From: Ramlibacter monticola
Lineage (GTDB): Bacteria; Pseudomonadota; Gammaproteobacteria; Burkholderiales; Burkholderiaceae_C
Length of the DNA: 64,000 nucleotides
Assembly: GCF_016722785.1 (NCBI RefSeq)
Contig: NZ_JAEQNE010000001.1
Span: 496,001 to 560,000, forward strand
Reading direction: 5' to 3'
In this document: one piece after another, positions 1 through 9,995 of the stretch
How the letters are laid out: the number at the start of each line of letters is the position of its first letter
How positions within the stretch are numbered: position 1 is the first letter of the stretch
Program-made: the position numbers and the translations under genes
Notes under the pieces: generated by a model
What the model was told of the DNA's origin: nothing
Database searches by the model: none
The model's input: the letters and a program-made list of their open reading frames with translations, nothing else

Positions 1-52
1 ACACCCCCGGCGCCAGCGGCGCATCATGGCCGGCTCCTGTGGAGGAACGACC

Positions 53-712
53 ATGTCACTGCGCATCAACGACACCGCACCGGATTTCCGCGCCGACACC
101 ACGCAGGGTCCGATCCAGTTTCACGAGTGGATCGGCAACGGCTGGGCGATCCTGTTCTCGCACCCCAAGGACTTCACGCCCGTGTGCACCACCGAACTCG
201 GGTACATGGCGAAGATCGAGCCGGAGTTCAGCAAGCGCAACGTGAAGCTGATCGGCCTGAGCGTCGACCCCGTGGACAGCCACAGCCGCTGGCTGGGCGA
301 CATCGAGGAGACGCAGGGCGCGAAGGTGAACTACCCCATCATCGGCGACCGCGACCTGGCGGTCTCCAAGCTGTACAACATGCTGCCGGCGGAGGAGGCG
401 GGCAGCTCCGACGGCCGCACCGCGGCCACCAACCAGACGGTGCGCTCCGTGTTCGTCATCGGGCCGGACAAGAAGGTCAAGATGATGATGACCTACCCGA
501 TGACCACCGGCCGCAACTTCGACGAAATCCTGCGCGCGGTCGACTCGATGCAGCTGACCGCGAAGTACAAGGTGGCCACCCCCGCGAACTGGAAGCAGGG
601 AGAGGACGTGATCATCGCCGGCTCGGTGAGCGACGAGGACGCGAAGAAGCTGTTCCCCGAAGGCTGGAAGGCACCCAAGCCCTACCTGCGCGTCGTGCGG
701 CAGCCGCGCTGA
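53..712 (+). CDS. 1-Cys peroxiredoxin (Prx6 family)
   Basis: Thiol peroxidase of 219 aa that reduces H2O2 and organic peroxides in the cytoplasm. The peroxidatic cysteine is Cys45 in the motif PVCTTE, and the long C-terminal half (roughly 150-219) is typical of the Prx6/1-Cys group rather than of AhpC. No resolving cysteine is visible near the C-terminus. I chose the ATG at 53 because a GGAGG lies 7 bases upstream; an in-frame ATG at 26 would add nine residues without a ribosome site. A Nudix gene starts 8 bases after the stop, so the two are probably co-transcribed. Family assignment is secure; the physiological reductant is unknown. Confidence 0.93.
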   Translation: MSLRINDTAPDFRADTTQGPIQFHEWIGNGWAILFSHPKDFTPVCTTELGYMAKIEPEFSKRNVKLIGLSVDPVDSHSRWLGDIEETQGAKVNYPIIGDRDLAVSKLYNMLPAEEAGSSDGRTAATNQTVRSVFVIGPDKKVKMMMTYPMTTGRNFDEILRAVDSMQLTAKYKVATPANWKQGEDVIIAGSVSDEDAKKLFPEGWKAPKPYLRVVRQPR

Positions 713-720
713 AGGAGCCC

Positions 721-1209
721 GTGGCCACGATCCGCAGCGCCGGGCTGCTGATGTTCCGACGCCGCGGCGAGGCGGTCGAGGTGCTGCTCGCGCATCCGGG
801 CGGGCCTTTCTGGGCCCGCCGCGACGACGCCGCGTGGACCCTGCCCAAGGGCGAGATCGCCCCCGAGGAGGACCCGCTCGCCGCAGCCCAGCGCGAGTTC
901 CTCGAGGAAACCGGCTTCACGCCCGCCCCGCCCTTCCTGCCGCTGGGCGAACTGCGCCAGAAGAGTGGCAAGCGCATCACCGCCTGGGCCTTCGAAGGCG
1001 ACGCGGACCCCAGCCTGCTGGTCAGCAACCCGTTCGAGATCGAGTGGCCGCCGCGCTCCGGCCGGATGCAGACCTTCCCGGAGGTCGACCGGGTCCACTG
1101 GTTCGACCCGCAGGAGGCCCGGCGCAAGCTAATTGCTGGCCAGGCGCCCTTCATCGATGCGCTGCAGCTCGCGCTGGCGGGCGAACCGGCTGCCATGCGG
1201 GCGCCGTGA
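721..1209 (+). CDS. Nudix hydrolase
   Basis: Predicted nucleoside-diphosphate-linked hydrolase of 162 aa. A full Nudix box (GX5EX7REXXEEXG) is present at about residues 44-65, beginning GEIAPEE and ending REFLEETG. The start is a GTG at 721, with AAGGAG directly upstream overlapping the end of the peroxiredoxin gene; the protein then begins MATIRSAG. The substrate cannot be read from sequence. Small single-domain relatives act on nucleotide sugars, diadenosine polyphosphates or oxidised nucleotides, and pairing with a peroxiredoxin would fit housecleaning of damaged nucleotides, but that is inference. Confidence 0.88.
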   Translation: MATIRSAGLLMFRRRGEAVEVLLAHPGGPFWARRDDAAWTLPKGEIAPEEDPLAAAQREFLEETGFTPAPPFLPLGELRQKSGKRITAWAFEGDADPSLLVSNPFEIEWPPRSGRMQTFPEVDRVHWFDPQEARRKLIAGQAPFIDALQLALAGEPAAMRAP

Positions 1210-1231
1210 GCGGCGCCGTAACCGACGCCGC

Positions 1232-1669
1232 TCAGGCGGCCGCGTAGGCGGGTTGGCGGGCCGGCGCTGCGCTTGCCGCCACCAGGGCGTCCTCGACCAG
1301 CAGCTCGTCCTCGACCTCCTCGACCTCCTCGACCACCGGTCGCCGGGCGGCGTGCTCCCAGGCCGCGCGGATCGCCTGCAGGGCCTCGTCCAGGGTCAGG
1401 CGCGAATCGCCCTTGATGCGCAGCCAGTTGGCGCAGAGGGATTTCTCGGCGTCCTCGAAGCAGCCGCCGTACTGCGCACAGCCGATATAGCCGACGCAAT
1501 AGGCGGGGGCGTAATCGTCATAGGCGAAGTCCGCACGGTAGTACGGCTCGGCCCAGTACGCCCTCTGCCAGTACGCGTCCTCCCGCTGGGGATCGACCCG
1601 GCCGTCGATGCGGACTTCGGGTTCGTCTGCCTGCTCTGCCCATTCATCGTGAATCATGCTGCGGGTCAT
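1232..1669 (-). CDS. Hypothetical acidic aromatic-rich protein
   Basis: 145-aa cytoplasmic-looking protein with no signal or membrane segment. Residues 25-60 are rich in Tyr, Trp and Asp. A central block around YDDYAPAY is followed by four closely spaced cysteines (YC, GC, GGC, LC) and a C-terminal pattern SRLTLDEALQAIRAAW. From memory, this layout resembles small stress-associated proteobacterial proteins with a YxDYxPAY...W pattern, usually without the cysteines. The last 30 residues are low-complexity Glu/Val/Ala. The start at 1669 has GGAGAGG a few bases upstream; an in-frame open frame continues to 1897 but lacks support. It is transcribed divergently from the SDR gene. Function unknown. 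Confidence 0.7.
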   Translation of the reverse strand: MTRSMIHDEWAEQADEPEVRIDGRVDPQREDAYWQRAYWAEPYYRADFAYDDYAPAYCVGYIGCAQYGGCFEDAEKSLCANWLRIKGDSRLTLDEALQAIRAAWEHAARRPVVEEVEEVEDELLVEDALVAASAAPARQPAYAAA

Positions 1670-1849
1670 CGCCCTCTCCGTGGTTTGCTGCCTGGGAGGA
1701 ATGATCTCCAAGGGGCCAGCCCGACCGCGTAGGACAGGCAGGTCGCGCCGCTGTCGGAACGCCTGCCTCCTTGTTGCAGGCGGCGCCCCCAGGCGGCCGC
1801 ACGCCGGCGCGGACCCTGCTGAGCCGCCGGGACTTGTCGCGTCGGCGGC

Positions 1850-1877
1850 TTGCGCGCTCCGCGCCAGCGCCCATACT
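1850..1877 (+). promoter_or_regulatory. Possible sigma-70 promoter for the SDR gene
   Basis: TTGCGC at 1850-1855 and CATACT at 1872-1877, separated by 16 bases. It ends 22 bases before the ATG at 1900, so the leader would be very short. It is an imperfect match in GC-rich DNA. Confidence 0.3.
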
Positions 1878-1899
1878 CGTCGCCTCATCGGAGGCACGC

Positions 1900-2676
1900 A
1901 TGGAAATCAGGGACAAGGTGGTGGTGATCACCGGCGGCGCCAGCGGCATCGGCGCCGGCCTGGCCGAGCGCTGCGCCCGCGAGGGCGCGCGCGGGATCGT
2001 GGTGGCGGACGTGAACCTGGAGCGGGCGCAGGGCGTCGCGCGGGGCCTGGGCGCGAATGCGCTGGCGCTGCGCTGCGACGTGAGCCGCGAGGCGGAGATC
2101 CAGGAACTGGTGCGGCAGGCGCGCGAGCGCTTCGGCCGCATCGACATCTATTGCTCCAACGCCGGCATCCTGGGCCAGATCGGCGGCATCGAACTGGAAG
2201 ACGCGCTGTGGCAGAAGATGTGGGAGGTCCACGGCATGGCGCACGTGTGGGCCGCGCGCGCGGTGATCCCGGAGATGCTGGAACGCGGCGAGGGTTACCT
2301 GCTGGTGACGGCCTCGGCCGCCGGCCTCCTGAACATCGTGGAGACCCCGGCCTACGGCGTGACCAAGCACGCCGCGGTCGCTGTCGCCGAGTGGCTGCGC
2401 ATCGCCTACGGCCGCAGGGGCATCCGCGTTTCCTGCCTCTGCCCACAGTCCGTGCAGACCGACATGACCCGCGACGGCACCGGCTCCGCCGCCGTCAACG
2501 GCGTGCTGACCCCGGAACAGGTGGCGGAGGTCGTCGTGCAGGCCCTGCACGAGGAACGCTTCCTCGTGCTGCCGCATCCCGAGGTGGCGCAGTACTTCCT
2601 GAACAAGGCCCAGGACTACGACCGCTGGCTGGGGGGCATGCAGAAGCTGTACGCCCGCCACATGGAAGGCTCCTAG
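1900..2676 (+). CDS. Short-chain dehydrogenase/reductase
   Basis: Classical SDR of 258 aa: NAD(P)-binding motif TGGASGIG at residues 11-18, NAG at 87-89, catalytic Ser139, and YxxxK as Tyr152/Lys156. The Asp in VVADVN after the second strand favours NAD(H) over NADP(H) by the usual SDR rule. The start at 1900 has CGGAGG 7 bases upstream. The substrate is unknown; relatives are annotated as generic oxidoreductases. Its TAG stop lies inside the left arm of the large palindromic element at 2673-2948, so the end of this transcript must fold into that structure. Confidence 0.9.
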   Translation: MEIRDKVVVITGGASGIGAGLAERCAREGARGIVVADVNLERAQGVARGLGANALALRCDVSREAEIQELVRQARERFGRIDIYCSNAGILGQIGGIELEDALWQKMWEVHGMAHVWAARAVIPEMLERGEGYLLVTASAAGLLNIVETPAYGVTKHAAVAVAEWLRIAYGRRGIRVSCLCPQSVQTDMTRDGTGSAAVNGVLTPEQVAEVVVQALHEERFLVLPHPEVAQYFLNKAQDYDRWLGGMQKLYARHMEGS

Positions 2677-2948
2677 GAGCCTGGGCGGCAGAAAAACGGG
2701 CCTGCGTTGGGCCTGCAAGGGGCTGGATGCTAGGCGCGGGAACGGGTCAAGCCCGGGTGGCTTGACCCGTTCCTGCAACGACGTAGCCGGCCCCTTGCAG
2801 GCCCAACCCTCCGGGCCGGGGCCTGGGAGCCCGTCAGCCGTCGTTGCGGTCTCCTTGCGTACGTAAAGTACGCGGCGTCGCCCGCGTCTAGGCTGTCAGG
2901 CTCCCAGGCCCCGGCGCAGGCCCGTTTCTCTGCCGCCCAGGCTCCTAG
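2673..2948. repeat. Composite nested palindromic element
   Basis: About 275 bp made almost wholly of inverted repeats. The outer arms are 34 bp (2673-2706 and 2915-2948, one mismatch). Inside are 20-bp arms (2707-2726/2787-2806, one mismatch) enclosing a perfect 15-bp hairpin with a 5-base loop (2739-2753/2759-2773). Beside it are 24-bp arms (2816-2839/2891-2914, two mismatches) enclosing a 6-bp hairpin (2857-2862/2868-2873) around GTAAA. An alternative pairing links 2775-2782 with 2840-2847. The TAG stops of two convergent genes (2674-2676 and 2945-2947) both lie within the outer arms. It could act as a bidirectional terminator or 3'-end stabiliser, or be a dispersed REP/BIME-like element. 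Confidence 0.85.
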
Positions 2949-3082
2949 CGCCCGAACAGGCCGACCAGCCCGGTCACGATCAGGTAAAGGGCGATGATGT
3001 AGTTCAACAGCCTGGGCATGATCAGGATCAGGACGCCCGCGATCAGTGCGGCCACGGGGCCGAGGTGCTGGATGTACGGCAT
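2945..3082 (-). CDS. DUF3096-like small membrane protein
   Basis: 45-aa protein starting MPYIQHLGPVAAL, with two hydrophobic segments (about 10-21 and 26-42) separated by MPRLLNYI, ending GLFGR. Size and pattern match the DUF3096 family of tiny two-helix inner-membrane proteins, whose function is unknown. The ATG at 3082 is preceded by GGAG. The TAG stop sits in the right arm of the composite palindrome, mirroring the stop of the convergent SDR gene. Confidence 0.75.
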   Translation of the reverse strand: MPYIQHLGPVAALIAGVLILIMPRLLNYIIALYLIVTGLVGLFGR

Positions 3083-3202
3083 GGGGACTCCACCGGCATT
3101 TCTGTGCGAGGAGCCGCAGTATCCGCCGCCGTGCAGGAAAACGGGGGCGGCGGCTTGACCAAAAGCAAGTCCCTACCGGCAGCAGGTTCCCAGAATCGGG
3201 GC

Positions 3203-3406
3203 ATGGCCAAGAAGTTTCCCATCCGGCCCGCCCACCCGGAACGCACCTGCTGGGGGTGCGACCGTTATTGCAAGGCAGACGAAATGATCTGCGGCAACGG
3301 CACGGAGCGCACCCAGCACCCCATCGAACTGTTCGGCGAAGGCTGGGACGAGGAAGGCCTCGACCCCTTGCGGCCGGCCTCCGTCGGCAGCGTCCCCGCG
3401 GCCTGA
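3203..3406 (+). CDS. DUF3079 family protein
   Basis: 67-aa protein beginning MAKKFPIRPAHPERTCWGCD. It has three cysteines (CWGC, then YC) plus MICGNG and the conserved-looking ERTQHPIELFGEGW, a pattern I recognise as DUF3079. The cysteines suggest a small metal-binding or redox-active fold, but this is not established. The ATG at 3203 is where family similarity begins; the frame is open further upstream, but that part is unlike the family. No strong ribosome site is visible. It converges with the next gene, 10 bases away. Confidence 0.75.
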   Translation: MAKKFPIRPAHPERTCWGCDRYCKADEMICGNGTERTQHPIELFGEGWDEEGLDPLRPASVGSVPAA

Positions 3407-3416
3407 GGCCCCGGCC

Positions 3417-4154
3417 TCAGGCCAGGGCCCACTCCGGCCGCTCGTCCCGCTCGCTGTCGACCACCACGAGGTAGCGCCCCGCGAAGGGCAGCGACTCGCC
3501 GGCGGGCGTGACCACGTCCCGGCGGCCCTGATCGAGCACGCCGAACTGGTCGAGGAAGGCGACCATGCCGGGCGGCAGCAGGATGCAGCCGTCGGACTGC
3601 ACGCGTCCGAGCAGCGCCCCGGTGGGGCCTGTGGCGGCGCGCGCCTGCAGGCGCAGCTCCGAGACCTCGCCGCGCATGCCGCCACGGCGCGTGCGCTGCC
3701 GGCCGAAGTCGTACACGCGGGACGTCATCTTGCGGCCGTATTCCACGTCCGCCTGCGCGAACACGCCCTGCGGCGTCTGCACGCAGCCGGCCTGCTCCGG
3801 ATTGCCGGTGGAAGCCGGCGAAGCGCCTATCAGTTCGTAGCGTCCCGGCAGCAGCCGCCAGAAGAGGAACGCCGCCTGCACCGAGGGGCAGCTGTCGACC
3901 ACCAGCATGTACTGCGGCCCGGACAGGCTTCCGGCGAAGGCGGCGAGCTCCGTTTCCGCCAGGCCGCCGTAGATCAGGACCTCGTTGTCCGGCATGCGCA
4001 GCTGCCGGTCCACCACCGCCGCATAGCGGCGCGCGAGCTCGCGCGGGGTGCACACCCCGTCCGCCAGCGCGCCCAGGGGCGCCAGCGCCGCGGCGGCCGA
4101 GAGCAGCAGGCTGCGCCTGCGGATACCGGGAAGGGAGGAGGAAGGGTGCGACAT
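3417..4154 (-). CDS. Exported L,D-transpeptidase-like protein
   Basis: 245 aa with an N-terminal export signal (IRRRSLLLSAAAALAPLGALA, Tat-like). The C-terminal part has SDGCILLP followed by FLDQFGVLD, which resembles the S(H/K/Q)GCIR(I/L)P...DxYGxLD region of YkuD-type murein L,D-transpeptidases. The Cys is kept, but the preceding His is Asp and I do not find the upstream catalytic His. Catalytic activity is therefore doubtful; a structural or inactive periplasmic relative is possible. The start at 4154 was chosen over an ATG 9 bases upstream; neither has a clear ribosome site. Confidence 0.55.
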   Translation of the reverse strand: MSHPSSSLPGIRRRSLLLSAAAALAPLGALADGVCTPRELARRYAAVVDRQLRMPDNEVLIYGGLAETELAAFAGSLSGPQYMLVVDSCPSVQAAFLFWRLLPGRYELIGASPASTGNPEQAGCVQTPQGVFAQADVEYGRKMTSRVYDFGRQRTRRGGMRGEVSELRLQARAATGPTGALLGRVQSDGCILLPPGMVAFLDQFGVLDQGRRDVVTPAGESLPFAGRYLVVVDSERDERPEWALA

Positions 4155-4244
4155 GCGGCCCATTCTCTGGACCGCTTCCCAGTGGGGATTTGCGCTGCGT
4201 CAAGGGTGGATTTGCGCTGCGTCAAGCGCGGCGCGGGCAGCGCC

Positions 4245-4988
4245 TCAATCCAGCAGGCGGTGCTTCAGCGCGTAGTAGGTCAGGTCGCTGTTGGAGCGCG
4301 CCTCCAGCTTGCGCATCAGCCGCGCCCGGTAGGTGCTGACCGTCTTGGCGCTGAGCGAGAGTTCGGCCGCCACCTGGCCGGCGCTGCAGCCCTGCGCCAG
4401 CTTCAGGAACACCTGCAGCTCGCGCGCCGAGAGCTGTTCGTGCAGGCCGCCGGGCGAGGGCGTGATCACCTGCATCGCGAGCAGTTCGGCCACCGCCGGC
4501 GTGATGTAGCGCCCTCCCTGCGAGACGCGGCGGATCGCCGATACGATCTCCGCGGGCTCGCAGGACTTGTTCAGGTAGCCGCTCGCGCCATTGCGGATCA
4601 GGGGCACGGCGTACTGGTGCTCGGGGTAGCCGGAGAGGATCAGCACCGCCACGTGCTCCGCCTTCGCGCGGATCATGGTGAGCGCGTCGATGCCGCTCTG
4701 GCCCGGCATGTCCAGGTCCAGCAGCAGCACGTCGAGGGCATGGGTGCGCACGAGGTCGATCGCCTCCCGGCCGGAACATGCCTCGGCCACGACCCGGATG
4801 CCGTCCTGTTCGTCCAGGTAGCAGCGCAGCGCCGTGCGCGTGATGGGATGGTCGTCCGCGATGCCGACCCGCACCTGGCGCACGATGATGGGCGCCGGCG
4901 CGGATGCTCCGGTGTGTTCGGGTTCGCCGAAGCGGTGCTGCTTCACGGCTTTCTGCTCGCCTCCCGGGCCCGTGGGCCATGAGGGCAT
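4245..4988 (-). CDS. NarL/FixJ-type response regulator
   Basis: 247-aa two-component response regulator. A receiver domain spans about 38-155, with the acidic pair in IADDHP and the phosphoacceptor Asp91 in LLLDLDMPG. A LuxR-type helix-turn-helix spans about 180-243 (LSARELQVFLKLAQG, then AKTVSTYRARLMRKL). The 38-residue N-terminal extension is not conserved in the family, so the true start may be a later codon. No histidine kinase is nearby, so it is an orphan here. The upstream DNA carries a short inverted repeat (TTCCTAC/GTAGGAA near 5021-5041) that could be an operator. Confidence 0.88.
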   Translation of the reverse strand: MPSWPTGPGGEQKAVKQHRFGEPEHTGASAPAPIIVRQVRVGIADDHPITRTALRCYLDEQDGIRVVAEACSGREAIDLVRTHALDVLLLDLDMPGQSGIDALTMIRAKAEHVAVLILSGYPEHQYAVPLIRNGASGYLNKSCEPAEIVSAIRRVSQGGRYITPAVAELLAMQVITPSPGGLHEQLSARELQVFLKLAQGCSAGQVAAELSLSAKTVSTYRARLMRKLEARSNSDLTYYALKHRLLD

Positions 4989-5020
4989 TAGGAAACGATG
5001 CCTGAGCAGGTCCCGTAGTC

Positions 5021-5041
5021 GAGTTCCTACACGAGGGTAGG
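5021..5041. promoter_or_regulatory. Inverted repeat upstream of the response regulator
   Basis: TTCCTAC, a short spacer, then GTAGGAA form a 7-bp dyad about 35 bases upstream of the regulator start. It could be a binding site for the regulator itself. No direct evidence. Confidence 0.25.
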
Positions 5042-5084
5042 AAATCTTTGGAACCCTGTGCCTGCCCGGGCAGGGGGAGCGGTA

Positions 5085-5399
5085 TTACTTCGGCTCGACG
5101 TCGGTGACCTCGGCGAGGCGGCCGCGCCGGCCGGAGTTGGCGTCCGCCCGGGGGGTGCGGCTGGCGCGCTGCGCCGCCGGCGGGGCGCGCCGCATCATTT
5201 CCTCGAAGGCCTGCCGCGGACCGAAGCGCATCGCGAAGGGCTGCGCCGGCCGGCCGGTGAGGGCGCCCCAGGCGGCGCGCAGCAGCCACAGGGCGAGCAG
5301 GAGGGTGAAGACGAGCGCGATCGCGGCGGCGGCGACGAGGCCGGCGGCCACCAGCACGACGCGGAGGAGGAGGGCAAAAAGCACTTGCACGAAGTCCAT
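5085..5399 (-). CDS. Hypothetical single-pass membrane protein
   Basis: 104 aa beginning MDFVQVLFALLLRVVLV. One long hydrophobic stretch (about 4-42) may form one or two helices. A basic, Arg- and Pro-rich tail carries FGPRQAFEEMMRR and RASRTPRADANSGRRGR. The start at 5399 places the clpB terminator upstream rather than inside the gene. It lies downstream of clpB on the same strand but is separated from it by that terminator. I do not recognise the family. Confidence 0.5.
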   Translation of the reverse strand: MDFVQVLFALLLRVVLVAAGLVAAAAIALVFTLLLALWLLRAAWGALTGRPAQPFAMRFGPRQAFEEMMRRAPPAAQRASRTPRADANSGRRGRLAEVTDVEPK

Positions 5400-5415
5400 T
5401 GTGGAGCAAGCCAGG

Positions 5416-5444
5416 AAAAACAGCCGGAGCATGGGCTCCGGCTG
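5416..5444 (-). terminator. Rho-independent terminator of clpB
   Basis: Perfect 10-bp GC-rich stem (5421-5430/5435-5444) with a 4-base loop. In the minus direction it is followed by five T (5420-5416). It begins 15 bases after the clpB stop. Confidence 0.85.
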
Positions 5445-5458
5445 TCGGGGAAATCAGG

Positions 5459-8083
<2,625 letters not shown>

Positions 8084-8104
8084 TGAAATGCTCCGTTACA
8101 CGCC

Positions 8105-8132
8105 AGATAAGCTTCCGCCCGCAGTTTTCAAG
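8105..8132 (-). promoter_or_regulatory. Sigma-32-like heat-shock promoter of clpB
   Basis: Read on the minus strand: CTTGAAA (8132-8126), 14 bases, then CTTATCT (8111-8105), about 20 bases before the clpB ATG. The -35 element matches the sigma-32 consensus CTTGAAA exactly. The -10 element matches CCCATNT only partly, but the spacing is within the normal 12-14. Confidence 0.6.
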
Positions 8133-8182
8133 GGCCGACTCTAGGGCTTCGCTGCCCGGCAGGGGTGACTAGAATCTTCCCC

Positions 8183-8755
8183 ATGCAGATCCACCAGATG
8201 TCGGTGACCTACCTGCCGGAGCAGGACCGCATCCTCATGCGCATCAACACCACCGAGGGCGAAGAGATGCGCATGTGGCTGACCCGGCGGCTCATGGTGG
8301 GCCTGTGGCCGCTGCTGTCGAAGCTGCTGACGGAGCACCTGCTCAAGCTGGAGTCCGCCGGGGCTTCGCTGGCGGGAGCGAACCCGGAACTCAAGAAGAT
8401 GCTGGCGGAATTCCGGAAGGAAGAGTTCCTGCAGCACGCCGATTTCGATACGCCCTACCAGGAAGGGCAGGCGCAGCATCCCCTGGGCGAGGAACCGTTG
8501 CTGGTCACGGACGTGGACGCCACGCCGCTCGCAAACGGGCCGCTGCGACTGAATTTCAACGAGCGCCCGCCCAATGGGTCCACCAAGCCGCGCAGCTTCC
8601 AGATGGAGATGCAGCCGAAGCTGATGCAGGGACTCATGCACCTGCTGGACCAGGCCCTGCTGCAGTCGCAGTGGCGCGAGGCCTTCCACCCGGTGAGCGC
8701 GGCGGAGCCCTTGCCCGACGAAGGCGACGGCAGCCGGCCGCGCTACCTGAACTGA
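8183..8755 (+). CDS. Conserved hypothetical protein
   Basis: 190 aa with no signal or membrane segment. It starts MQIHQMSVTYLPEQDRILMR, a beta-rich opening followed by charged helices (LTRRLMVGLWPLLSKLLTEHL). The C-terminal half contains LRLNFNERP and ends GSRPRYLN. I do not recognise a characterised domain. The ATG at 8183 was preferred over a GTG at 8165, but neither has a strong ribosome site. It is transcribed away from clpB, and the two share the 99-bp region holding the heat-shock promoter. Confidence 0.6.
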   Translation: MQIHQMSVTYLPEQDRILMRINTTEGEEMRMWLTRRLMVGLWPLLSKLLTEHLLKLESAGASLAGANPELKKMLAEFRKEEFLQHADFDTPYQEGQAQHPLGEEPLLVTDVDATPLANGPLRLNFNERPPNGSTKPRSFQMEMQPKLMQGLMHLLDQALLQSQWREAFHPVSAAEPLPDEGDGSRPRYLN

Positions 8756-8759
8756 GGCT

Positions 8760-9995
8760 TCAGCTCTCGCAGCGTTCCAGCGCGAAGCCGGCGACCTTCT
8801 TGTACTCGTCGGAGATGCGCCTGAACTCCTCCACGGGGACCAGGTCGTCGATGGTTCCCGGGAAGGGCCGGCCGCCACTCGCCTGGTCGGCCATCATGAT
8901 GATGAAGTCCGGTGGCACCGTGCGGTTGGTCTCCACCACCTTCGCCGTGGCCGGCAGGCGCACCGCCTCGTACTCGTTCAGCGCCTGCGTCGGATCCCCG
9001 CCCCGCGCCAGCAGGTCGGCCAGGGTGCGGGCGTCGACCAGCCCCTGGGCGCATCCGTTGGAGCCGCGCGGGTACATCGGGTGCGCCGCGTCGCCGAGGA
9101 AGGTCACGCGCCCGAAGGTCCAGCGCGGCACCGGGTCCTTGTCGACCATCGGGTACTCGAGGACCTGGCGCGAGTGGAAGATCAGGTCCGGCACGTCGAG
9201 CCAGTCGAAGCTCCAGTCCTGGAAGAAGGACAGGAAGTCCTCGAAGCGCCCCGGCTTGTTCCAGTCGTTCATGCCCGCGTCGGCCTGCCGGACCTCGGCG
9301 ACCCAGTTGATCAACTGGCTGCCGTGGCCGTCGATGTTGTCGACGATCGGGTAGATCACCATCTTGCCGGTATCGATCGAGCCGATGCGCAGGTAGGTCT
9401 TGCCACCGAGGATCGGCTTGTGCACCGTGACCCCGCGCCAGGTGTTGATGCCGCCGAAGGCGGGCTTCTCGTCCGGGTAGAACTGGCGCCGCACGGTGGA
9501 ATTGACGCCGTCGCAGGCGATCACGACATCGGCCTGCACGGAGGGCTGCGGGTTGCCGCGCACGTTGACGAAGTCGAGGGTGACCTGCTGCGCGTCCTGC
9601 TGCAGCCCGGTGCAGCGGTGGTCCAGGTGGATGCACGAGGCGCCAAGGCGCTGCAGCGCCGCCTCGAGCATGGCGCCGTGCAGCTTGCCGCGGTGCATGC
9701 CCAGTTCGGGCACCGCGTAACCCGCGTGGCGGCCGCGCGGCTCGCGGTAGATGAACTGCCCCCAGCGGTTGAAGAACACGCTCTCGAGGTTCTCGATGCC
9801 CAGGGACTCCAGGCGCGGCTGCAGCCCCAGGGCCGCGAGTTCGCGCATGGCATGCGGCAGCAGCGTGATGCCGACGCCGAGCTCCTTCACTTCGGGGGCG
9901 GCTTCGTACACGTCGCACGCGATGCCCCGCTGCTGCAGGCCCAGGGCGAGCGCCAGCCCGCCGATGCCCCCTCCGACGATCGCGATCCGCATCAT
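8760..9995 (-). CDS. FAD-dependent aromatic-type monooxygenase
   Basis: 411-aa flavoprotein hydroxylase of the p-hydroxybenzoate/salicylate hydroxylase type. FAD-binding GGGIGG occurs near residue 9, a DG-type motif in ACDGVNSTVR near 160, and GDAAHPMYPRGSNG near 300. Such enzymes hydroxylate aromatic or related ring substrates using NAD(P)H and O2; the substrate here is unknown. The start codon ATG at 9995 overlaps the TGA of the upstream TctC gene (ATGA), indicating translational coupling. A solute-binding protein in the same operon suggests an imported substrate. Confidence 0.87.
   Translation of the reverse strand: MMRIAIVGGGIGGLALALGLQQRGIACDVYEAAPEVKELGVGITLLPHAMRELAALGLQPRLESLGIENLESVFFNRWGQFIYREPRGRHAGYAVPELGMHRGKLHGAMLEAALQRLGASCIHLDHRCTGLQQDAQQVTLDFVNVRGNPQPSVQADVVIACDGVNSTVRRQFYPDEKPAFGGINTWRGVTVHKPILGGKTYLRIGSIDTGKMVIYPIVDNIDGHGSQLINWVAEVRQADAGMNDWNKPGRFEDFLSFFQDWSFDWLDVPDLIFHSRQVLEYPMVDKDPVPRWTFGRVTFLGDAAHPMYPRGSNGCAQGLVDARTLADLLARGGDPTQALNEYEAVRLPATAKVVETNRTVPPDFIIMMADQASGGRPFPGTIDDLVPVEEFRRISDEYKKVAGFALERCES

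Noticed and set aside
1670..1897. N-terminal extension of the acidic hypothetical protein
   Set aside because: Compositionally unlike the rest, without a ribosome site, and overlapping the divergent promoter region.
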